Below are positions 45,205 to 56,183 of a stretch of DNA of 64,000 nt, one piece after another; within the stretch, counting starts at the first letter, position 1, and each line of letters begins with the position of its first letter. The stretch spans positions 3,472,001 to 3,536,000 of the forward strand of contig JAUKUA010000001.1 of NCBI GenBank assembly GCA_030549175.1, in the 5' to 3' direction. This DNA comes from Lasiosphaeris hirsuta. Taxonomy: Eukaryota > Ascomycota > Sordariomycetes > Sordariales > Lasiosphaeriaceae. Under the pieces are notes generated by a model. That model was not told the DNA's origin. It searched no databases and worked only from the letters and a program-made list of their open reading frames with translations. A program made the translations under genes and the position numbers.

Positions 45205-46627
45205 CTACTGTGCCTTTCTCTTCAGCTCTTTCAACTTCATATTTTGTTGGGCCTTCTCTTGTTGGTTGGCCCATGCATAATCCCCAACCTGTCTCCAGTT
45301 TTGCGCGACGAAGTCCTGCACCGCGGTACTCTTGTAGACTCCGTCGGAGTCTTGCAGTTGCGCCGGGGTGGGTATTCCAAATCTCTCGTCATTCTCCATA
45401 ACCACCTTCTTCATAGCAGAGACCAAACAGCCTCTGTATTGGGGATCCAGGTCGACCGGGATTTGTTCTTTGATCAGGCTCTTCACTTCCTCTCCTGATT
45501 TCTGAACCCGCCACAGTCTGAGCCGTTCGCGGTATTCCCCCTCGACGAAAAACTGACCAAAGGCCTCGTCACGAACGGTAGCCCTCAGGTCTTGGAGGGA
45601 TGTCCTTGGGCGGGCAAAGCGGCCTTCGGCCTGGAGCTGGGGAATGAACTCGTTGATCCATCGATTGTAGATGGGGCGGCCCTTCATTCGCCGACGATCG
45701 TTGGACTTGAGTTTCTTGCGGCCTTCCTCTCCGCCGTCGACTCCAACACCATTCCCATCGCCGCTGCCATCCTCCTCGGACTCCGTCTGAACCCAGAAGA
45801 GGCGGCAGGTCGTGACGTAGTCGAAGAGCGCTTCAACTGACGTAAATGACTCGCTCCAATAGCCCTCGACTGCCAGGCCCAGGAAGTGGATGACCTCTAC
45901 CGGATCATTGGTTAGCTGCACCTTGGCCCTTTTCCGGTCAAACTTCTCGATCTCAGGGACCCGTATCCACAGGGCGTCTTCGTCGACGGTCAGGCCGAGG
46001 GGTCGGATTGTGCTTCCCAGCAGGTTCCAGATGTCGCCATGCGCATGCTTGAACAGGCCCTAGAATGTGTCCTGTTAGCTTGCGCATGATAGCTTGGAGC
46101 AAAGATGTGATGGCCGAGGGGTTGAAAGGCATGTCGCCATTGCTACTTACCCAGCACATTTGGTCTAGATCACTACAGATTCGCACGTCAACCTGGATAT
46201 ATCGAGGCCTGGAAGCATCCTCGTCCTCCTCGGTTCCATTCGAGTCCCAACCATAAGGCTTACCGTCAGTTTGGTTGTCATGGTGGTTGAGATAGACGGG
46301 CCACGGAATCGCGAGGTTTGCCGACGTCTTGGTGACAATGCTGTGGTCGGCGTGCAAAGCTTTCTTGATGACCTCAATGAGCAGATGCGGAGGCCTAGGG
46401 ATCACGTCGCCGGGTGTCCTGGGGAAGGCAACACGCCTCTCTACGGCCACGAGGACATCTAGGTCGCCGTGGTCTTTTTTTCCGGGGCCCTCGATTGGAG
46501 TTGCCACAAATAGGAACAGCTCCCGAAGAGCGGCATGGCAAAGGGCGCGTACACGGCGGTACACGGCGGGTGGCATTCGAGGCGTGAAAGGCGCTTTGGG
46601 CCCAGAGCCAAAAGCAGAACCACCCAT
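45205..46627 (-). CDS. Conserved-looking fungal protein, possibly nucleotidyltransferase-like
   Basis: Exons (minus) 46151-46627 and 45205-46059, joined by a 91-bp GT-AG intron, give 443 aa. I chose the Met of MGGSAFGSG because upstream codons in the open frame look non-coding; the frame itself is open to 46939. The segment GPGKKDHGDLDVLVAV (residues ~44-59) has the G-D-x-D-hydrophobic pattern of the nucleotidyltransferase fold, in which Asp residues bind metal. A further acidic strand, RYIQVDVRI, follows near 142-150 and could give the third Asp. The second half is helical with WVQTES and basic ends. The glycine signature that normally precedes the Asp pair is weak, so the fold assignment is inference only. 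A specific function cannot be given. Confidence 0.65.
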
Positions 46628-47529
46628 GACTAGAGATTTATGTTCTCGATTGCCGCTGTGTACTCCGGGGTGGCGGTGGTGGGTGGTGGTGGTGTGTATA
46701 GCATATGCCGAGCCAGATAGATATATCGGCGGTTGGAATGAGGCCCCCCCGACAGCTAAAGGCAGACGGCGCTGTGTTTGCCAGCTGGGGGCAGTAGAAG
46801 TTGGTGTAGGGAAATTTTGTAGGGCCAGCGCAGGCAAGTTAACCTCAGCAAATAATCTCTGTACGTGAGGCTGTGGTGAATACGGGCGAGGCCAGTTGCG
46901 TGGAAGGAAGCTTGAAAGCGCTCGGACAGGGTATTCCAAGGCCTCAAGGATCAGAATTCTATGAGTATATGACTAGACTGTATATTTGCGCGATGCTGAA
47001 TATTCCTGCTGGGTTCATTCACTGTTTCGCGAGTGGGCGCCCGGGTAGACAGCTGTGGGATGAAAGGGGATGAGCGCTTCACTGCATGCAGGTGGTGGAA
47101 AAGAAAACGCAGCTAGCATTTACGTGACTTGTTGAAGAGAAATACGCGGCAGCCTAAGAGACAGATTGTAGGGATCGTGGTGCACCTACTTATAAGAGCA
47201 ATCCCCTACTTCCTAGCAGCTCCATCTTCGACTCATCTGCGAGGATATTGTGAGGCTGTTGGGTTACTCTGTTGCCATGTCAAGCATTTGGCGGCAGATG
47301 CGGGCGCCATGCTGTTCGTCGTCGAAGACTCATTTAGTGGGTCCCGTCTGACTGCAACCCATTTGTGCTTGGAATAAGGACCCCCCGTCAACACGTTCCA
47401 TTTGCTTGGCGCGGACTCGCATCTTGTCCCAATTCCCCCTTCCCAGCCCCGACCCTGCTCCCACCCCTGGCCCATTTTACCACAGCACAACTCATCCTCA
47501 AACACTACATCACCAGTCAGCCTACCGCT
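46628..47529. promoter_or_regulatory. Divergent promoter region, NTase-like / LSM6
   Basis: About 900 bp lie between head-to-head genes. It includes a GTGG-rich stretch (~46670-46695, minus-strand CCACC). No gene is seen. Confidence 0.5.
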
Positions 47530-47930
47530 ATGGAGAACGGGGCAATTACGCAGGGCGAGGGCAAGGACCCCTCAGGTTTCCTGAGCGAAATCATTGGGAA
47601 CCCCGTTACTGTCAAGCTCAACTCGGGCGTCGTCTACAAGGGTATGCATCAAACAGCACCCTCCCCACTCTGAATACCGCACGCAATAGACAGCAACTCG
47701 GGTCATGCAACCGATCATTCAACTGACCTTGTAACCCAGGCGAGCTGCAGTCCGTCGACGGATATATGAACATTGCTCTCGAGAAGACTGAAGAATATGT
47801 CAACGGTGTCAAGCGCCGCAACTACGGTGACGCATTTGTCCGGGGCAACAACGGTCCGCTGCTTTCCTACCAAGCCTGCCCATCGTCCTAACATGGTCTT
47901 ACAGTCATGTACATCTCTGCCGACTCATAG
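47530..47930 (+). CDS. LSM6: U6 snRNA-associated Sm-like protein LSm6
   Basis: A subunit of the Lsm1-7 (cytoplasmic mRNA decay) and Lsm2-8 (U6 snRNA, splicing) rings. Exons 47530-47641, 47740-47853 and 47905-47930, with introns of 98 and 51 bp, give 83 aa, the expected size. Sm1 motif: IGNPVTVKLNSGVVYKGELQ and onwards to DGYMNIALEKTEEY. Sm2 motif: FVRGNNVMYISAD. Intron 1 splits Sm1 at KG-EL, and intron 2 falls inside Sm2. The very short last exon (26 bp) encodes VMYISADS, and its acceptor has a CTAAC branch site. Too short and too spliced to show as one frame. Confidence 0.93.
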
Positions 47931-48565
47931 AATCGTTTCTTCAGGGGGCGGGGATGCTGCGCAGAACAATCAACCCTGTGCAAAGCGGTCGAGTGTATTG
48001 TGGCGGCAGTCTCGCAAAACGAGCCCACCGCCGCCCCCGTGAAGCGGCAAGCAGCCAGTGGTTCAGAGACTTGGTCGACTACACCTTCTGCGGACCCAAG
48101 TACCTTGAAATAGGTGGTTTATCCTCGTATCCGGGGTTACTGATTACCTGGGTCGGATTCTCTTGGTTGACAGGCAGCCAAAAGTGCACATGAAACAACC
48201 CCAAGGCCGCGGTCCATTGCATCTTGTGTCTATGAGCAAAAGAGGTGCCTTTCGGCTTTTGCGAGATGTCATCGAAAAAGGAAAGGGAGATAAATATTGT
48301 TCATTTTCATAACCTTGGGGTGAGAGAGTGGCTACCTAACCGATATTTTCAGACTCGCCCAGTGCGATGCTGTTGTGCTATCCTCCACATATGAATCGGA
48401 TTCCATACCAACCAGCCTTCCTCATCCGCGCAGAGTGTGACAACCGCAAAATCCGCCTCATGATCGATCCTTCGATCTTGACAAGTATAACTCTACAAGC
48501 ACCATGCGATTCATCGGTTCAGATCGCGAACCGAACGGGTGTGCTAGTCGGGGCTCATCCGAAAC
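47931..48565. other. Convergent 3' intergenic region
   Basis: It lies between LSM6 (+) and the Hsp20 gene (-). I see no gene. Confidence 0.55.
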
Positions 48566-49213
48566 TTAGTTGATGGCGATCCGGCGGGTCTCATTCTTCT
48601 TGCTCTTGGGGACTTTGATGTGGAGGATGCCGTTGTTGAGGTGAGCAACAATAGCGTCCTGGTCAACCCGGGCAGGGAAATTGAAAGTGCGTGAGAACTC
48701 GCCGACCGAGCGCTCCGAAACCCAGTACTTGGCAGCCGGAGTCTTTTCATTCTGCCTGCCCCCAGTCTTAGCCAACTCGGTGGCCTTTTCCTTGGCCTGC
48801 TCAACCTCCTCGTTCTCAACTCTGGCCTTGTGGGAGACATCCTCCTCGCCCTTCTCGGTGATGCTGCCGCCGATGGCAGTTCCGCTGGTCAGGGTAGCGG
48901 GCGGGGTGCCAGAAGTGTAACTGCGCTCGATGCGGCCGCGGATTATAATCGAGTGGGAGTCGGTGAACTCAATGTTGACGTGCTCACGGTTGATGCCGGG
49001 GAGCTCCCCATGCAGCTCGTATGCATCTTCAGTTTCACGGACGTCGAATTTAGGCGTGAAGGAGGGGGCGGCAGGTTGGCGCCGCTGATGGCCGCCGCCT
49101 GGCTGGTTCTGAGCTGCGCGACTGTAGCTGTCAAAGTCATCGAGCAGGCGGAAGAGGTTAGTGAAGCTTGGATCGGACTCGGAGCCGTAGAATCCGCGTG
49201 GGAAGAGAGACAT
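48566..49213 (-). CDS. Small heat-shock protein, fungal Hsp30/Hsp20 type
   Basis: An ATP-independent holdase that keeps unfolding proteins soluble. One exon, 215 aa. The N-terminal arm MSLFPRGFYGSESDPSF is typical of fungal Hsp30. The alpha-crystallin domain starts at FTPKFDVRETEDAYELHGELPG and ends with VSERSVGEFSRTFNFP and the NGILHIKVPK strand. As in other fungal Hsp30 proteins, a long charged insert (about residues 102-160, Gly/Glu/Lys-rich) interrupts the domain between its two halves. No intron, as usual for strongly heat-induced genes. The upstream sequence holds a TATA box and heat-shock elements. Confidence 0.93.
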   Translation of the reverse strand: MSLFPRGFYGSESDPSFTNLFRLLDDFDSYSRAAQNQPGGGHQRRQPAAPSFTPKFDVRETEDAYELHGELPGINREHVNIEFTDSHSIIIRGRIERSYTSGTPPATLTSGTAIGGSITEKGEEDVSHKARVENEEVEQAKEKATELAKTGGRQNEKTPAAKYWVSERSVGEFSRTFNFPARVDQDAIVAHLNNGILHIKVPKSKKNETRRIAIN

Positions 49214-49379
49214 CTTGGGCGGGGTAGATGAGATGTGCTGTGGTTGTCGTCTTGATTCGCTTGGATGTTTGGCTAAGTGTGCCTGAGAGTCTGCGAGCGT
49301 GGTTTACAATGCTTGACTTAATCTTGGTCCGGTCTGGAGTGGAGCGAAACGGATGTCAGCGAGGACACTCGAAGTATGG

Positions 49380-49591
49380 TTTATATGTTTTTTTTTTTGA
49401 GCCCGGTAATATTCGTACACAGCAGGAAGCTTCGCGAGCACTCGAGTCCATCGCGCCTCGATCGCATGGCCCAACCAGCACCTTCTCGAAACCTGCCGAA
49501 GAGGATGGGTCCGGGGCAGTTCCTCCGCAGAGGGTTTGTGTAAGTAAACATTGTTGGAAAGGAAGGCCGTGGTGAAGGCCCTAGAAAGTTC
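49380..49591 (-). promoter_or_regulatory. Heat-shock promoter: TATA box and HSE-like sites
   Basis: Reading towards the Hsp20 gene, TATAAA occupies 49380-49385, 167 bp before the start codon. Just upstream lies GAAgcTTCgcGAG at 49426-49438, a three-unit nGAAnnTTCn array with one mismatch in the last unit. TTCtcGAA follows at 49483-49490 with another GAA at 49498, and GAAagTTC at 49584-49591. These fit binding sites for the trimeric heat-shock factor Hsf1. Confidence 0.65.
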
Positions 49592-50197
49592 GGTGGGGAC
49601 GCCCTTGCCGCTTTTGACAGCCAGCCGGCACCGACCTGAAAAAAAAGAAAAGACAATGGACACCGAATACAGTCTATTGTGCAATGGCGATTACCCACCA
49701 TAGAATCGATAACCTACGGGAGTCTAGCAATGCGCGCATGCCACGTGAGTTGACCATCTCTTCGTTCAGTGTTCGATCCTCGACGCTCAAGGCTTGGCGC
49801 TCGACGCCGAAAATGAAGCATCTTGAGTTCTTGCGTGCGGGGTGGCGGTTCTACAACTTGCCGCTTGCAGTCACCCTTGCCCTGATATGTCGCGACGGGC
49901 GATGACGAAAGTGGCGGGTTGCGTCCCACGGCATAATGCCAACGCGGAAGCTATACAGTACTGCATAGACTACTACAACCCATGGACTGAGGAGTTTCTG
50001 TCGCTGCAACACACAACACAATGCAGCATTCTATCAGTCATTCAACAGTGTACTCTGTATGGATGTGCATGCATACATATGTGCCTACTGCACCTAAAGC
50101 GAGCGGGCACAAAACATCTTACCCACGCGGGTAAAAGAGAACTCATCTCAACCCTAAATTTCTCTTCTAAACTTGCTTTGCAGTGGGGGTTCGTTGG
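49592..50197. other. Intergenic region between YTH gene 3' end and Hsp20 promoter
   Basis: Short frames only; no gene is seen. It presumably carries the YTH gene's 3' UTR on the minus strand. Confidence 0.55.
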
Positions 50198-52440
50198 CTA
50201 ATAGCCCTGTCGCACAGGAGGGTAGCCGGTTGTTGCTTGCATAGGACCTCGGATCCCCCCGGGGCCGCCTCCTAGAACGACGCCCGGGACGGCGCCCGGG
50301 ACGCCACCCGGGAGACCACCCACAACAAGACCCGGAGCGCCAGCCAGGGCGGGACTTTGCACCCGGTCGAAGAGCCCTATCAGCCTTCTTCCGACGGACG
50401 GCTCGAGCTCGGTGCCATCTCTGGCAATCTTGACCTCCCTATTTGAGTTCCATGGATTTCGCATGCCCCGGGTCCGGTAGAAAGGAAGCCGTGCCGTAGA
50501 CAGCCACTCGACCCGGAATGGCTTCCCCCAGGCCTTGGATTCCCCGCCCGCACTTTCTTGGCCGCTTTTGACGCTGCCTGTATCACCGCTGATAGACCCG
50601 CCCCCCGAGCCGTCATCGTCCGGGCCACCGCCCCCTGCAGCTTGGTCATCACGTTCCGCCTCCCAAAAAATGGTACCGCGGGCTGAGTCGTCAATGATGC
50701 GGCCCTTTGGCGCAAATTCTGTTGCTTCTGTAGGAATTGCTTTGGGCAACTCGACATCGGCTGTCGACTGCAACTTGGGCGCAAACTCGATGGCCGCCTC
50801 GGGATCGTTGTTAATAGGCGACGTCATGCGCGCGTAGCCAAAATACTCGCCCGACTTATTCGCTGAAAATACGAGGTAGACATCGTCCGCATTCTGTTTC
50901 AAGTCAAGCGATTAGCTGTCCTGATCACTTCAACCCCGACTTCCGCCGTAACTTGCGTGCCTCTTTCCAAGGGGAAAGTACCTGAAAGGCGCCATTCAAC
51001 GACTCCTCATTCTGTGACTGGGTCGCCCATATTCCCGTCCGGACACTCAATTCAATGTCCTCGACAGTTAGGCTCTTCAGGATGAAGAATCTATCTTTCT
51101 GCGGTGGCTCGCCATTCGCTAGGGAGGCCGATGCTATTGTCTCCTCAGCGCCGAGCGCTCGTGTAGACGCTTCTGTGCTGGCATCGGCATCGCCACCACT
51201 TGTCTGAGTCTCCCGGCTGCCGATCAATCCCTGCGGCGGCGGCATGTCTGGGTGTGGTGCCGAAGATGCCGGTCCTGTCGGGGCAGTGATACCAGCTGGC
51301 CCCTCAACGGTGCTCTTTCGCAGCCGGCTCACAAGCCTGACCGTCAAGAACTTCGAATCATGTAACTTCCGCTGCGCAGCCACGCTAGCTGGCTCATCTT
51401 TGAAATTGGCAAAGGCGCAGTTACTCTTGGAGATAAGAAACAGTGATTCGAGTCCATCTGCCTCCTTACAGACGTGGTGCACCAGACTCATCAAGTCGGT
51501 TTGCGGGGGAAGATTCCCGATCCAAATAGCGTGTCCTGTGAGCACTTATGGTCAGATCGCGACTCTACACCACCTGATACACGGAGAGCCATAGGGCCAA
51601 GTAAATGCTTACCACTCTGCCGCGGTTTCCTTGGTGGTCCGCGGACCACATTGTGACGGCTTTCGGCTGCGCCTATCGTCAGGTTAGTAGGCCCCCTTCC
51701 TACAGAACGCGTAGATCAAGAAACCCACCTTTTCCAAGCTCGACCGAGAGCGTAGCGCTGGCTATCTGGCTACCCTGCTGCAGTAGCTGCTGCGATATCC
51801 TCGGGTCGACATGATGCTGGCTCGGCGCGGCATACTGTCCCACCATCGGCTGCGCAGGAGCCTGTGTTGCTTGGCCGGTGAAGTGCGCTGCTTGAGGATA
51901 GTAATATTGTGTTGCCAAATGTTGCTGCTGATTGATCAAAAGAACGTTCGGGTAGTAGCCACCCATGTCGGGTCTCGACGGAACATTAGCCTGAGCCTGA
52001 GGAGAGAGAGGTGTCGCATAGAAATGTGCCATGTGGGTGGGCTGGGGCATGTAATACTGCTGACTTGGGACCGGCGCCATTGTGTTCTGGGATCCGAACT
52101 GAGAGACAGGGGATGACATGGCGATCGTATTGTATCGTGCCTGACCCTGGCTGTACGGCCCTGGTCTGTAAGCCTGCTGGGGCAAGCTGTTCGCCATGGT
52201 GCTCAGGTCGAATGGCCCTGCTCTCGGCGGACCATGTGGTTGTGCCATGTCGAGCTGTGACGAGAATGCATGCTGGGGACTTCCGTGCTGCTGCCGAAGG
52301 TGAGAAGGCGAGAAGGCGGGCGAGTGGTTGATAGGGGCTTGGCCAGGTAATACAGCTAGAGATGCATGGAACACGCCAGTAGAGGCGTCTTGCCGTGGGA
52401 ACTCTGCTGGTGAACCAGGTTGAAGTGGTGTATCGCCCAT
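50198..52440 (-). CDS. RRM and YTH domain RNA-binding protein (putative m6A reader)
   Basis: Predicted to bind N6-methyladenosine in RNA. Exons (minus) 51729-52440, 51613-51672, 50982-51535 and 50198-50893; introns 56, 77 and 88 bp; 673 aa. The N-terminal ~240 residues are Gln/Pro/Tyr-rich and disordered. An RRM begins at GHAIWIGNLPPQTD (~258). The YTH domain begins at RFFILKSLTVEDIELSVRTGIWATQ (~405), with the Trp of GIWATQ as first cage residue, then VYLVFSANKSGEYFGYARM. A Gly/Asp-rich insert of about 100 residues precedes the closing KPFRVEWLS and RRLIGLF. A Gly-Pro-Val repeat tail ends the protein. The start is the only in-frame Met; the frame stays open upstream to 52685 without Met, so a 5' exon may be missing. 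Confidence 0.8.
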
Positions 52441-52947
52441 CTGGACTCCGAAGCCACCGGTCTCACAGGTGGTCGTCACCCAAGCTGTGAGAGATGGGCT
52501 GGGCCCAAGTCTGAAGGCACGACTTGTCTCAAGCTTTCTTTGCCCGACTGCTGGCGCAAGGTGTGGCGCTTGGACCGGTTGGCCAACGGGGTACCACGAG
52601 GCCGGAAAGTCTGAGCGAGGAAATGGAACCGAGGGGACGTAAATCCTCTGCCACCGGCGGGAACACTTCTCAACTAAGGACTAAGGAGGCTGTAGGGTGC
52701 TTTGATGCCCGGGGAGGGTGTGAACAAAGGGCTGCCCGCACTGCCCGAGCTATTGCCCTTTAGCTACTTTCTGGTGGTATTGTCTTTGGCTGGTCGACCG
52801 TTAGGCTGGGCGTCCAATGCAAGGGCAAAAACAAGTCTGGTAATACAGGGGTGCTGTCACTCGTTTCTTTTCAGAGTGCCGGCCGTCTTTGATGTGGAGT
52901 GCGGCTCTTGCGGAGCGAGATGACGTGCCTGTAAAGACACCAGAGGA

Positions 52948-52998
52948 CCCCCCCCCCACCCAAAAAAAAAAAAAAAAAAAAAAAAAGGGGGTGGGGGG
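52948..52998. repeat. C-run / A25 / G-run inverted repeat
   Basis: Ten C, A, CCC, then 25 A, then GGGGG, T, six G. The C-rich and G-rich sides are near-complementary around the poly-A, so one strand can fold into a hairpin with a poly-A or poly-T loop. The G-rich side may also stack. Slippage and assembly error are likely here. Confidence 0.8.
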
Positions 52999-55680
52999 TT
53001 ATCAGGGCTACTGGGTGAGCGGCATGTAAGTTGGCGTGTTGTGGCGCGCCGCTGCTGAGCTGGACTGCGACGCCAGGTGGGAGAAGGTTTTCGAGCAAGG
53101 ATACGGCGCAGGATAGCGGCCACAGTCCGAGGGTGGGCAAGCAGCAGAGGAGGCGGAGAAAACAAGGAGATGAACTATGATTCCCCGCCGCGCAGTTGGG
53201 ACACGCCTGGTACGGATAGACCACTTCATATAGCGCAACAGCAGTGGAATGGTCGGCGGTGGGTGGCGTAAAGCAGGACATAGCTCCTCTCTGTCACTGC
53301 GAGCCGGCATATTCTTTCCCCGGACCTTCTGTTATTCTTAGGTTCCTCCTAATCCTGATGCCAGTGCCAGGGAGAAAAGGGCGAGCCCGAGTGGAAGGCA
53401 ACTCAGAAGCGAGGAGCACCAGAGAATGGCCATGGATCTGCAATGGTCGCAGGTGGCCAAACCCTGGTAAAGCTCGGCACTCGTGCTCCCCAGCGCTGTC
53501 GATAATAAGGCAGGGGGGTGGAGGCAGGTGTGCCAGGAGGTGCCTACACCAGTAGATGCTTGGAGGGGCGAACCGTAATGTGAAGCCTAGGTTTTCTGCA
53601 TGTTAGTATACTACCTACATTGCACATGGCATGCCCAGAACTGGGTCCGAGAGTCCGCCTTAGGCTTGGTGCCCGGCAAGGCCCAATCTCGGGAGCCTGC
53701 CACCCACCACATTATTGGCCCATTTGCGTGGAGAGATGGGATGCAGGAGAGAGGGCCGAGAAGGGTCTGTTGGTAAGAGGCAAACCCATTGTAGATAGTG
53801 TGGATAGACAGTGGCATGTCTATATTCGCAGGGGGCGTGCAACTCTCCTCGCCCGCACAGGAGGTCGGGAGCGGCACGCAGTAGCGGGGGAATCCGATGT
53901 TTAGGTCATGGGAAAGTTGATTTAGCCCATAGCAGTGTGTGCAAAGCAGCCGAGGATGCTGCAAGCTGGGCCTGGACCTTGATGATTGGAGCACTAGAAC
54001 ACCCAAGTCACCCAGTAATTGGGACGGTTGGAAGGCGATTGTGAAAAGCGAGGGATGAAACAGGTAGCGATGGGCGCCCGCCGTCGCCACTCCGATATTT
54101 GAAAGCTCCAAACTTGGTCTTGCCGCATGGATCTGCCATCGGCCAAGGACATATCGAGGCTGCCGAGCCGCTTGTCCCACCGACTTTCCCATGCGTTGAA
54201 CAAAACATGAAATGTCCTCATTGGCGGTCGAAGGGAGAAAACCCACAAGGCCAACTGTGAATCATGTCATTGTCTCCCACCTTGCTCATATACTGTAACA
54301 CAGCGCGAAAACATACATACCATGAGCCCGGCTACTCCTGCAGCAGTGGCAGTACATCAAGACGGGGCAGCGATAGAGAAAGCGTCAGACCGGTAAGGTC
54401 TGGACCACCTTGGCTGACATGGATGGCACCGCGGGAAGGTTGAAGTGAAGAGTGTGTTGAGTCTCCTCGGGTTGACCGGTGCCTTCGGGAAATGTTGATT
54501 ATTTCATAAGGATGGGTGGACGGGAACGGTCAGACAAGGAGCTGCCAAATCTGTGCCTTAGAATATCCGTATCCCGAGCCATTGAAGGCATTGTTCCTGA
54601 ATCCATGATGAAGGTGAGAAATCACGAGATCCAGATCTGGTGGGGTCTTTGAAAGGCTGAAATGATGGACCTGCCAAACAGACAGGGAGTAGAGTTATCT
54701 TTCACGCCACTGTGTATGCAGGCGGTTGTGCGCTGCCCGCACCCTGATCTTCGCATGGTGATGTCAAACGAGTGGGCCCTGCTGGGAATCCGGTGACCAG
54801 ATGGATATCAATCAACGCGGCGAGGGGAGGAGTTATCGATGGCCGGCAGCCTATCATGAAGTGACCAGGCATGGTGGTACGTATATTTCGGGCTGTACAT
54901 ACATCTTGCAGAGAGCCACAGGGCTCAAGTATAGCTTGGAAGAATATCTTGGATAGTAGTAGGATAGGCATGTCGAACACCTTGTTTTCCCATGCCAATG
55001 CCAAAACAGGCTCGGCAGAGACGAGGGTGGCCTGCATTGCGGACCCACATGGATCGTCATAGGACATGACGCCACCGCCGTGTTGCAGGGCTGCGGGTAA
55101 CTGAATAATAGTGGAGCGTACCTATTGCAACGCTGTGCACTGGGCGTCAACCTAGTGTGATAATGGACAGATGGACGAAACTAGCTGGACTTGAATGAGC
55201 CAGGTGCCAATTGGTTTTGCTCCATCCTGCCGGACATTTTCTTCCGGGGTGGCAGAAAGGGACGCAGCTACGCCGATTTCATTCCAAACGACCTGGGGCT
55301 CTCCTGTTCGTGACTCTAGGCCTACGCTATTTTGCATGCATTTTGCCTTCCAACCTGATCGATCCCCTTTGACCTATGTATCTTTGCCGCCTTCCACATC
55401 AGTTAGGCTGTCTCTCCCCCACCCAGCTCGAGGTAGTCGCCGCCAAGTCTCGCGTCAACGCTGTCTCAAATCAGTGATGTGATCCCGATGTGCCCACCGT
55501 GGTGGGTATGGTACTCAGGACAACATGTCGACTTGTCGCTGGGCGCAGCTGTATTGCCCCTCTACTCCCCATGTGGTGTGCATATTGTCGTGTTTTTTGC
55601 ACCCGGCCAACTAACACCCTACAGCATAACAATCAATTCTCCAACAACGCCCCTCGAATTGAATGGTAAAATAGAAGACC

Positions 55681-55734
55681 ATAATGATTGTTATCCTGAT
55701 TGTAATTGACTGGCATCAATTACAGGATCATAAT
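55681..55734. repeat. Imperfect AT-rich palindrome
   Basis: ATCCTG-att-GTAATTGA pairs with TCAATTACAGGAT around a ~6-nt loop, and flanking ATAATGAT/ATCATAAT extends the stem with mismatches. It lies in the long intergenic stretch ~450 bp from the PRE7 stop codon. It could be a MITE remnant or a 3'-end stem. Confidence 0.55.
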
Positions 55735-56183
55735 ATTTTTTTGTGTGGCGATATTGATTGAGCAGTATTCCTAGATGTTAGTAGATGGGCTGCAAAAACA
55801 CAAGACAATATGCACACCACGTGCTCCCCCGCCCCGTGTGGGTTAGCTGGGGAGGGATGCCCAGAAGATTGAACGACCTTTCAAATGCAAGAAAAGGAAA
55901 AAGGTGAAAACTTTACTCAATAGACACTCCCGATCACAGTGGTGTCATTAGCCGTAACATGTGATGTAAAATTGCAATTTCAGAATTGGTTCAAGTGTGC
56001 GAAGAGTACTATTTCACATCTACTTTGCCCGAAGACAACACCCCCTAACCTTTACCACCACATCATCTACTGATAGTTTGGCGCGAGGGGCAGGCCAATT
56101 GTGTTCATTAATATTGGGGGGCCAGAACCGAGGCTTACGTAGAAATCTAGTGTACATAGCTTTTATTTGCTGTCGAGGTAGGC

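Larger units (their letters stand above)
52441..56183. other. Long intergenic region (3.7 kb)
   Basis: It holds the promoter side, and possibly a 5' exon, of the YTH gene on its left, and the 3' UTR of PRE7 on its right. It contains the C/A/G homopolymer hairpin at 52948-52998 and an imperfect palindrome at 55681-55734, listed separately. Frames of up to 211 codons (53611-54246 minus) show no family features. I see no supported gene. Confidence 0.5.

Noticed and set aside
53611..54246. 211-codon minus-strand frame
   Set aside because: No recognisable domain, no splice partners, no transcription context; kept as intergenic.
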